NCBI RefSeq assembly: GCF_000430765.1 | Contig: NZ_AUMQ01000037.1 | Span: 1 to 64,000, forward strand | Length of the DNA: 64,000 bases | Direction: 5' to 3' | Origin: Peribacillus kribbensis DSM 17871 | GTDB lineage: Bacteria > Bacillota > Bacilli > Bacillales > DSM-1321 | Shown here: positions 41,326 to 50,061 of the stretch, piece by piece | Numbering within the stretch: the stretch's first letter is position 1 | How the letters are laid out: the number at the start of each line of letters is the position of its first letter | Notes under the pieces: model-generated | What the model saw: the letters and a program-made list of their open reading frames with translations, nothing else | The model's database searches: none | Told to the model about the DNA's origin: nothing | Program-made: the position numbers and the translations under genes

Positions 41326-41961
41326 GTGGATTTCTCTGTACTAACCAATAATATGGATGCATTTTTAGAAGGGTTTAAGACTACCATCATTGCCAGTTTA
41401 ATAGCTTTAGTCTGCAGTTTCATCCTGGGGACCCTTATCGCTGTCATGCGTATAGCACCTCTAAAGGCACTGAATTGGATTGGCACAGTTTATGTGGAAT
41501 TTATCCGGAATATCCCTGTGCTGGTGATTGTATTCTTTACGTACCTTGCCTTCACTTTCAGCGGAATGACGGCGGGTACCATAGGCTTGACAGTCTATAC
41601 GGCTTCCTTCATTGCCGAAGCGATCCGAGCCGGTATCATGTCGGTTCCAAAAGGACAGATGGAGGCAGCCCGATCATCAGGCCTGAGCTATGGACAGGCG
41701 ATGAGGTTTGTGATTCTTCCACAGGCCATTAAAATCGTCATTCCGCCTTTGGGCAACCAATTTATCAACTTGGTCAAAAACTCTTCTCTGTTAGGCATAG
41801 TGGCAGGCGGGGATTTGATGTATCAAGGAGATCTGGTGAATGCAAAAACATTTGCATACGTGGATACATATGTGTTTGTCGCTTTATTTTATTTGGTTTT
41901 AACGATTCCTTTGAGCTTTGGCGTAGGGTATTTAGAAAAACGTCTGGCCAGAAGCAATTAG
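41326..41961 (+). CDS. glnM: Glutamine ABC transporter permease GlnM
   Basis: This 211-residue membrane permease is of the HisM/GlnP type with about five helices. The EAA loop EAARSSGLSYGQAMRFVILPQAIKIVIPPL (about 108-137) contacts the ATPase. The start at GTG 41326 lies seven bases after AGGAGGAG; the longer frame from 41305 would contain this site. It pairs with GlnP in the importer. Confidence 0.93.
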   Translation: MDFSVLTNNMDAFLEGFKTTIIASLIALVCSFILGTLIAVMRIAPLKALNWIGTVYVEFIRNIPVLVIVFFTYLAFTFSGMTAGTIGLTVYTASFIAEAIRAGIMSVPKGQMEAARSSGLSYGQAMRFVILPQAIKIVIPPLGNQFINLVKNSSLLGIVAGGDLMYQGDLVNAKTFAYVDTYVFVALFYLVLTIPLSFGVGYLEKRLARSN

Positions 41962-41973
41962 GGAGGTGCAGAT

Positions 41974-42636
41974 ATGGATTTTTTAAAACCGTTCATTGAA
42001 GTATATACGCCTGATCATTTGAAATTTTTATTGCAGGGTTTTCTGGTCACGCTGAAGGTTGCAGCCATCTCGATTGTTCTCAGTTTTATCATTGGTGCTA
42101 TTGTCGGTACGCTAAGATATGCAAAAATTCCCGTCCTATCTCAAATACTGGCCGTCCTGGTGGAGATCCTCCGGAATCTGCCGCTGCTCCTGATCATCTT
42201 CTTCACCTATTTTGCTCTGCCTGAGCTTGGGATTGAAATGGAAATCACTACAGCAGCAATCGCAGCCCTGACGGTTTTTGAGTCAGCCATGCTATCGGAA
42301 ATCATTCGAAGCGGCCTGAATTCCATTGAAAAGGGACAGACCGAAGCAGGCCGCTCGTCGGGACTGAGCTACGTCCAGACCCTGCGCTATATCGTTCTGC
42401 CGCAGGCATTAAGGAGAATGGTTCCGCCGATTGTGAGCCAATTCATTTCCCTGCTGAAGGATACCTCCCTTGCTGTCGTGATTGCACTGCCGGATTTATT
42501 GCATAACGGGCAGATTATTTATGCTCAAAAAGAATCCTATGTAGCACCGGTCTTTATAATCGTTGCTTTGATGTATTTTATCGTGAATTATGCGTTGTCG
42601 CTGGCAGCCAGAAGGCTGGAATTGAAGCAAAGCTAA
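41974..42636 (+). CDS. glnP: Glutamine ABC transporter permease GlnP
   Basis: This 220-residue second permease subunit has the same topology as GlnM and the EAA loop EAGRSSGLSYVQTLRYIVLPQAL (about 121-143). It follows glnM by 12 bases with GGGAGGTG. Last gene of the operon, with a terminator 40 bases downstream. Confidence 0.93.
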   Translation: MDFLKPFIEVYTPDHLKFLLQGFLVTLKVAAISIVLSFIIGAIVGTLRYAKIPVLSQILAVLVEILRNLPLLLIIFFTYFALPELGIEMEITTAAIAALTVFESAMLSEIIRSGLNSIEKGQTEAGRSSGLSYVQTLRYIVLPQALRRMVPPIVSQFISLLKDTSLAVVIALPDLLHNGQIIYAQKESYVAPVFIIVALMYFIVNYALSLAARRLELKQS

Positions 42637-42674
42637 AGATGAGGAGCATTTGGCTTCGGTCCCACAAATAACTT

Positions 42675-42719
42675 ACAGCAAAGAAGGGAAGTCAACAGCA
42701 ATGTTGGCTTTTTTGCTGT
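42675..42719 (+). terminator. Terminator of glnQHMP
   Basis: Outer stem ACAGCAAAGAAG / CTTTTTTGCTGT with an inner GTCAAC / GTTGGC hairpin. The T run lies in the 3' arm. Confidence 0.75.
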
Positions 42720-43009
42720 GCCTTTGAAAGAAGGTATGGAAAATGAGGGTGCCAATAATAGGGATTCGCTTTTTACGTGGTCATATTAAGATTGGATTAT
42801 GGTAGAGTTATATCCTAATTTTACTCACTAGGGTTGGGACTACGAAATCTCCCAAAGCAAAGAAAAAAGTCCTTTTAAGCGATAAGGACGCAATCGAGGA
42901 AAACGGCCATGTTCATTTAAAGATAGAGAGCATTGATTCTCTAATTGGTATCTTTTTTTGAATGTGCAGGTCTTTTAAGCGGACAGAGGGGCATACGGTT
43001 TGGGCATTC
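42720..43009. other. Gap with plus-strand hairpins
   Basis: No gene is supported. GTCCTT / AAGGAC (42869-42888) forms a hairpin. A second one, AAAGATA...TATCTTT (42919-42957, with an inner AGAG/CTCT), ends in seven T and looks like a terminator. About 120 bases upstream of it is a -10-like TATAT. A short structured RNA is possible, and it matches no riboswitch class I know. An open frame here ends KIESIDSLIGIFF but has no start codon. Confidence 0.35.
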
Positions 43010-43177
43010 TCAGCTCTTTGTTTTCTGGTAATTGGATTGGTAGGCAGCTATATAATAATCCAGCTCCTGGCTGAGGGCCAGCGTTTCTAAGGAATTCATT
43101 CCGCATGTGGCTGCGGATGCAACCATCCTATGACGGGTGTCTTCAATTTTTTCCTTTAGCTCAAAAGTAACAGCCAT
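43010..43177 (-). CDS. Spo0E-like aspartyl-phosphate phosphatase
   Basis: This 55-residue protein, below the usual gene-size cutoff, forms two helices. It carries the Spo0E family signature SQELDYYI (about residues 36-43), preceded by KEKIEDTRHRMV. Spo0E proteins remove phosphate from Spo0A~P and so delay sporulation. I use ATG 43177, eight bases after GGGG; an ATG at 43183 would add two residues. It stands alone on the minus strand between glnQHMP and the type VII secretion operon. Confidence 0.85.
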   Translation of the reverse strand: MAVTFELKEKIEDTRHRMVASAATCGMNSLETLALSQELDYYIAAYQSNYQKTKS

Positions 43178-43183
43178 ACTCAT

Positions 43184-43535
43184 AACCCCTTACTAATGAT
43201 TTAGTACTAATTTATCACATAGTGGCAGTACATGTATACGTTTCAATGGGTTTTTATTGAAAAGAGCAGGAATGGCCCATACACGGGCAATGAAGGGGAA
43301 TCTATGACTCAAATTGATAAGGATTAGTAAACTCGCAATATGTCAGAGAGAATATGTAAATATATAAATAATTTGGTATTTTATGTTTTGTAATTTCAGG
43401 TCATTGGGTATAAAGATACAGACTTCAAGAATACGGACCTTCTACATAGGAATAAATTACTATTTTTGCCATTTTTTAAGGAAATTATTGGTGGATTTTA
43501 GAAGGATATTTTAAAATATAAATGACAAATTTTTT
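43184..43535. other. Divergent intergenic region, Spo0E-like gene and esxA
   Basis: No gene is supported. It must hold the promoters of both flanking units. A palindrome TTAGTACTAA (43201-43210) lies just upstream of the Spo0E-like gene. The last 70 bases before esxA are AT-rich (TAAAAT at 43512 may be its -10). Confidence 0.4.
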
Positions 43536-43550
43536 AAGGAGTGATGGTTG

Positions 43551-43844
43551 ATGGCAGGAAATATCAGACTGACCCCGGAAGAATTGCGCGGAGTGGCAAG
43601 ACAATATAACACAGAAAGCGGTAATGTTACGGATCTTGTTACAAGACTCGACAACATGAGCAGCCACCTGCAGGAAATTTGGGAAGGTGCGTCAAGCCAG
43701 GCATTTGCCCAACAATATCAGCAGCTTCGGCCTTCTTTCGAAAAAATGGCGACTTTATTGGATGAGGTAGCTCAGCAGCTTGCCAGCTCTGCTAATGTTC
43801 TTGAAGATACTGACCAGCAGATCGCCAGCCAAATTAACGGATAA
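43551..43844 (+). CDS. esxA: WXG100 family secreted protein EsxA (YukE)
   Basis: This 97-residue helical hairpin protein is exported by type VII secretion. It has the central W-x-G turn in IWEGASS (about 42-48), flanked by two amphipathic helices. It is the same length as B. subtilis YukE and clearly similar (RLTPEELRGVARQY). The start at ATG 43551 follows AAGGAG by nine bases; the TTG immediately before is not used. First gene of the secretion operon. A hairpin follows it. Confidence 0.96.
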   Translation: MAGNIRLTPEELRGVARQYNTESGNVTDLVTRLDNMSSHLQEIWEGASSQAFAQQYQQLRPSFEKMATLLDEVAQQLASSANVLEDTDQQIASQING

Positions 43845-43866
43845 TCATTCAGTCTAAAAGAAATAT

Positions 43867-43910
43867 AGAAAAGGAGCGCATAGATCTTTTAGATTATAGC
43901 GCTCTTTTCT
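43867..43910 (+). other. Strong hairpin between esxA and esaB
   Basis: AGAAAAGGAGCGC pairs with GCGCTCTTTTCT with one bulged G; the next base after the 3' arm begins the esaB ATG. It could act as a partial terminator or stability element that keeps esxA mRNA in excess. Confidence 0.7.
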
Positions 43911-44168
43911 ATGAACGAGGTGGACGCCATCTACATACAAATAACGATCGATTTAAAAAACTATACAAAAGATGTGTTCGACCTGCAGCTTTCGAATTAC
44001 CTGACAGTCAATAAGCTTGTGGACATTGTCTGGCAGGTTAAAAAGATACCTGCCCTGCCGCGGGAAGGTTATTGGATCAGGGTGCAGAATAAGGATTTGG
44101 TACTCCGGGGCTATGGTTCTCTGGAGGAAGGCGGGATCACCTCAGGAGACAGAATAGAAATCTTATAG
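43911..44168 (+). CDS. esaB: Type VII secretion ubiquitin-like protein EsaB (YukD)
   Basis: This 85-residue ubiquitin-fold protein is like YukD (ITIDLKNYTKDVFDLQLSNY, REGYWIRVQNKD, GITSGDRIEIL). It is a cytoplasmic regulator of type VII secretion. The ATG at 43911 directly abuts a hairpin and has no ribosome binding site. A GAGGTG lies inside the frame at 43917, so initiation could occur at a later codon; YukD aligns from about codon 7. The start is therefore unsure. Confidence 0.9.
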   Translation: MNEVDAIYIQITIDLKNYTKDVFDLQLSNYLTVNKLVDIVWQVKKIPALPREGYWIRVQNKDLVLRGYGSLEEGGITSGDRIEIL

Positions 44169-44191
44169 ATGCTCTAAAGGAGTCTAGAGTA

Positions 44192-45541
44192 ATGGAAGGA
44201 ACTAAACAGTCATACTTAGAAGAACAGCTGGATGCGCTGATTAAGAAGGACGGAAGCAGCCGGAATTTTATTTTTCAGAGATCGAGAGTCAAGCTCCGGG
44301 ATGCATTAGAAATCAAATTTCTTGAAGGGCTGGATTCGGATATCAAGAAGGAAATTATCGTGAATGAAGATGAAGTGGTGGTCAGGGCCGCAGTTCCACC
44401 CTCTTTTCTCACGTTTGCGGGCGTTAAGAAAAAGACCAGGCTGGCGAGGCTGTATTTTGCCCATCAGCTGGTGGAGAAGGTGATTCATCATGATTTTTCC
44501 AGACTGCATGTGATAGTAAGTCCCGAAAACATTTTGGCGGATCCCGGCCTTTCGCCGCACTTTTTGCATTATGGTGTAAAGGAAAGCCTTCCCCCTTATG
44601 AAAAAGATGAAGAGCGCCTCCTGAAGGAGACCAGGGCGGCTTGTGCAGAACTTGCGGATGATAAGTATACATTTGCCGACTATATTCAATTTTCCCAGAC
44701 TCTGAAGCTGTCAAACCAGGCCAAAGAGATCATGGCGATAAAGACATTTGAGGAGCTTTCGGACTATATTGGACAGGCGATCAGAGAGCTTGAACAGAAG
44801 GAAAGCAACTATGCATACATACCAAAAAAGAAATGGAATATTTATCGATACGCTTTACTGGGTGCAAGTATTTTATTGATTCCAGCCATTATATATATCC
44901 TATCTTTTCTGCTGTTTACCCAGCCGAAGCAAGAGGCCTATGTTAAAAGCGGTCAATACTATCTTGAGCAGAAATACAGCCAGGTAATTGACACCCTGAA
45001 TCAATATGATCCTGAGGATATGCCATATGCAGTCCAATATGAGCTTGCCTCATCTTATATAAAAAATGAAGAGCTTGGCGAAGAGCAGAGGGATGCTGTC
45101 GAGAACATGGTTACTCTCCAGACCGATCCGCAGTATTTTCTTTATTGGATTAATATCGGCCGCGGAAAAAATAAAGAAGCCGTAGATCTTGCAAGATCCA
45201 TGGAGTTCAGGGATCTCGTGATATATGGCTTGATTAAGTATAAAGATGACATTAAAGCAGATGACAAGCTTACCGGTGAGGAGAAGGAGAAGGAACTGAA
45301 CTCTATAGACCAGGAAGTGGCAGAATACCAAAAGGATCTCAAAGAGCAAAAGAAGCAGGAGGATGAGGAAAAAGCAGCAGAAGAAAGCGGGACTCCCGGT
45401 GCTGCCCAGGGAGCCGGAGGAACACAGCCTGTGCAGACTGCGCCAGCTGGAACCCCTCAGGTACCTGTTAAGGGGGCCAAAGCTCCAGCCGTCCCGCCGG
45501 CCGCTCCAAAGAAAGAGGAAAAGCCGAAAGCTGCAAGTTAA
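44192..45541 (+). CDS. essB: Type VII secretion protein EssB (YukC)
   Basis: This 449-residue single-pass membrane protein has an N-terminal pseudokinase-like cytoplasmic domain (about 1-210). One helix follows (YALLGASILLIPAIIYILSF, about 222-242), then an extracellular helical domain and a low-complexity tail rich in Ala, Pro and Lys (about 385-449). It is a core component of the Firmicutes type VII secretion channel. AAAGGAG precedes the ATG. Confidence 0.94.
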   Translation: MEGTKQSYLEEQLDALIKKDGSSRNFIFQRSRVKLRDALEIKFLEGLDSDIKKEIIVNEDEVVVRAAVPPSFLTFAGVKKKTRLARLYFAHQLVEKVIHHDFSRLHVIVSPENILADPGLSPHFLHYGVKESLPPYEKDEERLLKETRAACAELADDKYTFADYIQFSQTLKLSNQAKEIMAIKTFEELSDYIGQAIRELEQKESNYAYIPKKKWNIYRYALLGASILLIPAIIYILSFLLFTQPKQEAYVKSGQYYLEQKYSQVIDTLNQYDPEDMPYAVQYELASSYIKNEELGEEQRDAVENMVTLQTDPQYFLYWINIGRGKNKEAVDLARSMEFRDLVIYGLIKYKDDIKADDKLTGEEKEKELNSIDQEVAEYQKDLKEQKKQEDEEKAAEESGTPGAAQGAGGTQPVQTAPAGTPQVPVKGAKAPAVPPAAPKKEEKPKAAS

Positions 45542-45591
45542 TAAACGGGGATTTTACATGTAAATGAATGCAGTGCAGGAGATGAATTGGA

Positions 45592-48500
45592 TTGGGACTA
45601 TTATGGATTTTCTACGAACAGACGTATCAGCAGTATTCGTTCCAGGACACGAATCAGTCCATAACCATTGGCAGCGGCGGGAAATGCTCCATTCATATCC
45701 AGTCAGTCAGCCTAAAAGATGACTGGATTGAGTTAAGGAAGGAAAATGGAAAAGATTTCGTGATCTATTACAGAGATGAACGGCTTGGGGGCCTTCAGGA
45801 AAAAACTCCTTTATCCGTTTTTATTGATTCTGTGCCCTTTCGTTTTTATTTATTGGAAGACCCTTTAGAAGACCAATCGTATTATGTCGGTGGAGAGCAT
45901 GAGATATCCTTTTCCTCTGATGGGCCATCAACGATACAAAAAGAGGCGGTATGGCCGCATCAGAAAGGGAAAGAACTCCCTGTATTAAAGCGAATCAAGG
46001 GCAGATGGATGGTTCAGGCATCCCCTGAGGAAGAAATCTACCTGAATGGATTGCGGCTGAATGAAAGAGCTGAATTGAGGCCGGGCGATTTATTATTTTG
46101 GCCGTTTATGACCCTCTCATTACTCGAAGAGGATCTTTTATCTGTACAGTCAGCAGATCCATTCAATGCGAGTCTGCCCGAAGCCGTTCAGCCATCCTCA
46201 GAAATGAAGAAGAGCTACCCGCAGTACAGACGGACACCGAGGATGGTATATGAGATGCCAATGGAAAAAGTCAGCATTTCCTTTCCTTCCCCGGAGTCTG
46301 ACGGCAATCAGCGCGGCTTATGGCTGATCATCATGCCGCCGCTTCTGATGCTTTTAGTCATGGGGCTTGTTGCCATCCTTCAGCCCAGGGGATTGTTCAT
46401 CCTCATTTCCCTGGTTATGTTCGGTACGACAATGGTGACCTCCACCTTTCAATATTTTAAAGATAAGAAGAGCCGTAAAGAGCGGAAGAAGAAGCGCAGG
46501 ATCCTTTACACGCGATACCTGGAGGGCAAAAGGAAGGAACTCCAGGAACTATATGAAAAGCAGGAGATGGTTTTACATTACCATTATCCTGATTTTGAAC
46601 GGATGAAGTATCTTACAAGCATCATCAGCGACAGAATTTGGGAGAGATCCCCTGAGGCTGAGGACTTCCTGCATATCCGTGCCGGAAGGGCGGATGTTCC
46701 TGCAAGCTATGAGGTTGCGGCAAGCAGCCAGGACATGGCCAACAGGGAGATCGATGATTTGATTGAGCAGTCCCAGGATATTGTGGAAACGTATAAACAA
46801 ATTCAGAACGTGCCGCTTGCCATTGATTTATCCTCTGGTTCTATTGGATTCACCGGGAAATATGCCATCGTCAAAAAAGAGCTTCAGCAGATCATCGGGC
46901 AGCTTGCCTTCCTGCACAGCTACCATGATATTCGCTTTGTGGCCATTTTTGATAAGGAAGACTATAAGGACTGGGAATGGATGAAGTGGCTGCCTCATTT
47001 TCAGATGCCGCATTCCTATGCAAGGGGTCTTGTGTATGATGAACAAACCCGTGACCAGCTGCTTTCATCGATTTACCAGATTTTAAGGAGCCGGGATATG
47101 GAGGAGGACAAAGAGAAGAAGAGGTTTGTCCCTCACTTTGTATTCATTGTGACCAATCCCACCCTGATTGCCGAGCATGTTATTCTGGAGTATCTGGAAG
47201 GAGAACATGCAACTATCGGCATTACTTCCCTGTTTGCTGCAGATACAAAGGAAAGCCTGACTGAAAACATTCATACTGTCATTCAATATATCAATGAGCG
47301 TGAGGGAGAGATCTTGATCAAACAGCGCAAAGCGGATCACACCTCTTTCAGGCTGGATGCCCATAGGGCTGAAGGAAACGAGCGATTTTCAAGAATGCTG
47401 AGATCGCTCGATCACCAGAAGGGAATGAACAATTCCATCCCGGATATGGTTTCATATTTGCAATTACATAATGTCAAGGAAGCGGAGCAGCTGCCTATAG
47501 AGGACAATTGGAAAAACAATCAATCCTCCCAGTCCCTCGCAGTGCCGATCGGGCTGAAGGGAAAGAAGGATCTTGTGGAGCTGAACCTTCATGAAAAAGC
47601 CCATGGTCCTCACGGTCTTGTTGCGGGTACAACGGGATCGGGAAAGAGTGAATTGCTGCAAACGTATATTTTATCGTTAGCTGTTCATTTCCATCCGCAT
47701 GAAGTAGGCTTCTTGCTTATTGATTACAAAGGCGGGGGGATGGCCCAGCCGTTTAAAAATATGCCGCATCTTCTTGGAACCATCACCAATATCCAAGGAA
47801 GCAAGAACTTCAGTGCCCGCGCGCTTGCTTCCATCAAAAGCGAGCTCAAAAAAAGGCAGAGGCTTTTTGACCGCTATGAAGTCAATCATATTAACGATTA
47901 TACAGAACTGTATAAAAGCGGCACTGCATCTGAGCCGATGCCCCATCTGTTTTTGATTTCAGATGAGTTCGCTGAACTGAAGAGCGAGGAGCCGGAGTTT
48001 ATCAGAGAGCTTGTCAGTGCGGCCCGTATCGGAAGAAGCCTCGGAGTCCATTTAATTCTTGCCACGCAGAAGCCGGGTGGTATCATCGATAACCAAATTT
48101 GGAGCAATGCGAGGTTCAGGATTTCCCTAAGAGTGCAGGATGAGAATGACAGCAAGGAGATCCTGAAAAACAGTGATGCTGCCAATATTACCGTTACAGG
48201 ACGGGGTTACCTTCAGGTAGGAAATAATGAAGTATATGATTTATTCCAATCTGCCTGGAGCGGTGCCCCGTATATGGAGGATGCATATGGGGCAGAAGAT
48301 GAAATCGCTCTGGTGACGGATTTGGGGCTGATGCAGATTTCCGATATTTCTACAAGAAGCTCTGAAAGCCAGAGGCAAAAGCTGACGGAAATAGATGCTG
48401 TGGTCAATCGGATTATCAGTGTACAGGAGCGCCTGGAGATTAAAAAGCTCCCTAGTCCATGGCTCCCGCCGCTTGAGGGCCGTATTGCAAGGCCTGCTGG

Positions 48501-50061
48501 CAGAGAAAATCGAAATGGCTTCCTGTTCGGTGTAAAGGACGAACCGGAAAAACAGAAGCAGAGCCCTTATGAGTATCAATTATATAATGACGGCAATATC
48601 GGGGTATTTGGCAGCTCAGGCTATGGAAAGTCTACAACATTACTAACTCTATTGATGAATTTTGCGGAAGCACTGAGTCCGGATGAGCTGAATTATTATA
48701 TTTTTGATTTTGGAAACAGTGCTCTGCTGCCGTTGAGGCAGATGAAGCATACAGCCGATTACTTCCGTATCGATGAGCAGAGAAAAATTGAGAAGTTCCT
48801 GCAATTCATCAAGAAAGAAATCGAACACCGAAAGCAGCTGTTCCTTGAAAATGAAGTAAGCAATCACAGGATGTACAATTCCAGAGGGAAAAAGAAAATT
48901 CCGCTTCTATTCATTGCCATTGATAACTTCGATCTGGTGAAGGAAGAGATGCAGGATATAGAAACCCAATTTACCCAGATTGCCAGGGATGGACAGTCAC
49001 TGGGCATTTTTATGGCAGTCACCGCTACCCGGATCAATACGCTCCGACAGCCGCTTATGAATAACCTGAAGACGAAAATCATCCACTATCTCATGGACAG
49101 TACGGAAAAATACACTCTCGTCGGAAGAACTCCGTATGAGGTGGAGGCTGTTCCGGGACGTGCACTGATCAAAGAGGACGGGACGTATTTAACCCAGATT
49201 TACATGCCGGCTGAAGGCGCAAGTGAGCTGGAGGTCCTGGATCAGCTGAAGCTGAACATACAGACACTTAATGAGAAGTATAAGGATGCCAAAAAGCCAC
49301 AGGGTATCCCGATGCTTCCAGTCCGCCTAAGCCTGAAGGCCTTCCAGGGCGGATATGCGGCTGGTTTGAGTGAAGGTCTTATCCCAATCGGCCTGGATGA
49401 AGAACAGGTGAAGCCCGTATTTCTCAGTCTCAAAACCAGCAGGCATTACCTGGTGATCGGACAGTCGCGCAAAGGAAAGACCAATACCTTGAAGGTGATC
49501 CTTGAGCATCTATTGACCCAGCATATAAAGGAAGCCGCCATCTTTGATGCTGTGGATAGGGGGCTTGCGCCATATGCAGCCAGAGATAGGGTCCGCTACC
49601 TGGATACCAAGGATCATATAGCCGCATGGCTTGATGAGATGGACACAGAATTTGAGCAGAGAGAAAAGGAGTATAGGAAAGCCAGTGAAGAAAGCCGTGT
49701 GCAGGGAATTTCCTTTGAACCGGCCATTCTTCTTATCGACAGCATTTCCAGGTTTCAGCAGACGGTCGATGCAAGGATACAGGACAGGCTTGCAGGGTAT
49801 CTAAAGCGCTACAGTCATCTGGGCTTCAGCCTGATCGCAGCTGGGAATGCCAATGAATTTACCAAAGGCTTTGATTCGTTAACATCCGAACTGAAGCAGA
49901 TCAGGCATGCGATTCTCCTGATGAAGAAATCTGAGCAGAGCTTATTTGCCCTTCCTTTTTCCCGAAAAGAAGAGGAAATCCAGCCGGGCTTTGGATATAT
50001 CGTAGAAAATGGCAGGGAGCATAAAATTCAAATTCCCAACGCACAAGAAGGAAGCAGGTGA
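45592..50061 (+). CDS. essC: Type VII secretion ATPase EssC (YukBA)
   Basis: This 1489-residue motor has two N-terminal FHA-type domains (about 1-190), two membrane helices (about 240-285), and three FtsK/SpoIIIE ATPase domains. Walker A motifs are AGTTGSGKSELL (about 678), FGSSGYGKSTTLL (about 1005) and IGQSRKGKTNTL (about 1290). The first is complete; the third is less typical (RKGKT). The start is a TTG at 45592, ten bases after AGGAG, and the N-terminus matches YukB (LLWIFYEQTYQQYS). One continuous frame, whereas older B. subtilis annotation split it into yukB and yukA. Confidence 0.95.
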   Translation: MGLLWIFYEQTYQQYSFQDTNQSITIGSGGKCSIHIQSVSLKDDWIELRKENGKDFVIYYRDERLGGLQEKTPLSVFIDSVPFRFYLLEDPLEDQSYYVGGEHEISFSSDGPSTIQKEAVWPHQKGKELPVLKRIKGRWMVQASPEEEIYLNGLRLNERAELRPGDLLFWPFMTLSLLEEDLLSVQSADPFNASLPEAVQPSSEMKKSYPQYRRTPRMVYEMPMEKVSISFPSPESDGNQRGLWLIIMPPLLMLLVMGLVAILQPRGLFILISLVMFGTTMVTSTFQYFKDKKSRKERKKKRRILYTRYLEGKRKELQELYEKQEMVLHYHYPDFERMKYLTSIISDRIWERSPEAEDFLHIRAGRADVPASYEVAASSQDMANREIDDLIEQSQDIVETYKQIQNVPLAIDLSSGSIGFTGKYAIVKKELQQIIGQLAFLHSYHDIRFVAIFDKEDYKDWEWMKWLPHFQMPHSYARGLVYDEQTRDQLLSSIYQILRSRDMEEDKEKKRFVPHFVFIVTNPTLIAEHVILEYLEGEHATIGITSLFAADTKESLTENIHTVIQYINEREGEILIKQRKADHTSFRLDAHRAEGNERFSRMLRSLDHQKGMNNSIPDMVSYLQLHNVKEAEQLPIEDNWKNNQSSQSLAVPIGLKGKKDLVELNLHEKAHGPHGLVAGTTGSGKSELLQTYILSLAVHFHPHEVGFLLIDYKGGGMAQPFKNMPHLLGTITNIQGSKNFSARALASIKSELKKRQRLFDRYEVNHINDYTELYKSGTASEPMPHLFLISDEFAELKSEEPEFIRELVSAARIGRSLGVHLILATQKPGGIIDNQIWSNARFRISLRVQDENDSKEILKNSDAANITVTGRGYLQVGNNEVYDLFQSAWSGAPYMEDAYGAEDEIALVTDLGLMQISDISTRSSESQRQKLTEIDAVVNRIISVQERLEIKKLPSPWLPPLEGRIARPAGRENRNGFLFGVKDEPEKQKQSPYEYQLYNDGNIGVFGSSGYGKSTTLLTLLMNFAEALSPDELNYYIFDFGNSALLPLRQMKHTADYFRIDEQRKIEKFLQFIKKEIEHRKQLFLENEVSNHRMYNSRGKKKIPLLFIAIDNFDLVKEEMQDIETQFTQIARDGQSLGIFMAVTATRINTLRQPLMNNLKTKIIHYLMDSTEKYTLVGRTPYEVEAVPGRALIKEDGTYLTQIYMPAEGASELEVLDQLKLNIQTLNEKYKDAKKPQGIPMLPVRLSLKAFQGGYAAGLSEGLIPIGLDEEQVKPVFLSLKTSRHYLVIGQSRKGKTNTLKVILEHLLTQHIKEAAIFDAVDRGLAPYAARDRVRYLDTKDHIAAWLDEMDTEFEQREKEYRKASEESRVQGISFEPAILLIDSISRFQQTVDARIQDRLAGYLKRYSHLGFSLIAAGNANEFTKGFDSLTSELKQIRHAILLMKKSEQSLFALPFSRKEEEIQPGFGYIVENGREHKIQIPNAQEGSR

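Noticed and set aside
42816-42960. Open plus-strand frame ending KIESIDSLIGIFF
   Set aside because: No start codon in the frame, and it overlaps two hairpins. A structured RNA or chance is more likely.
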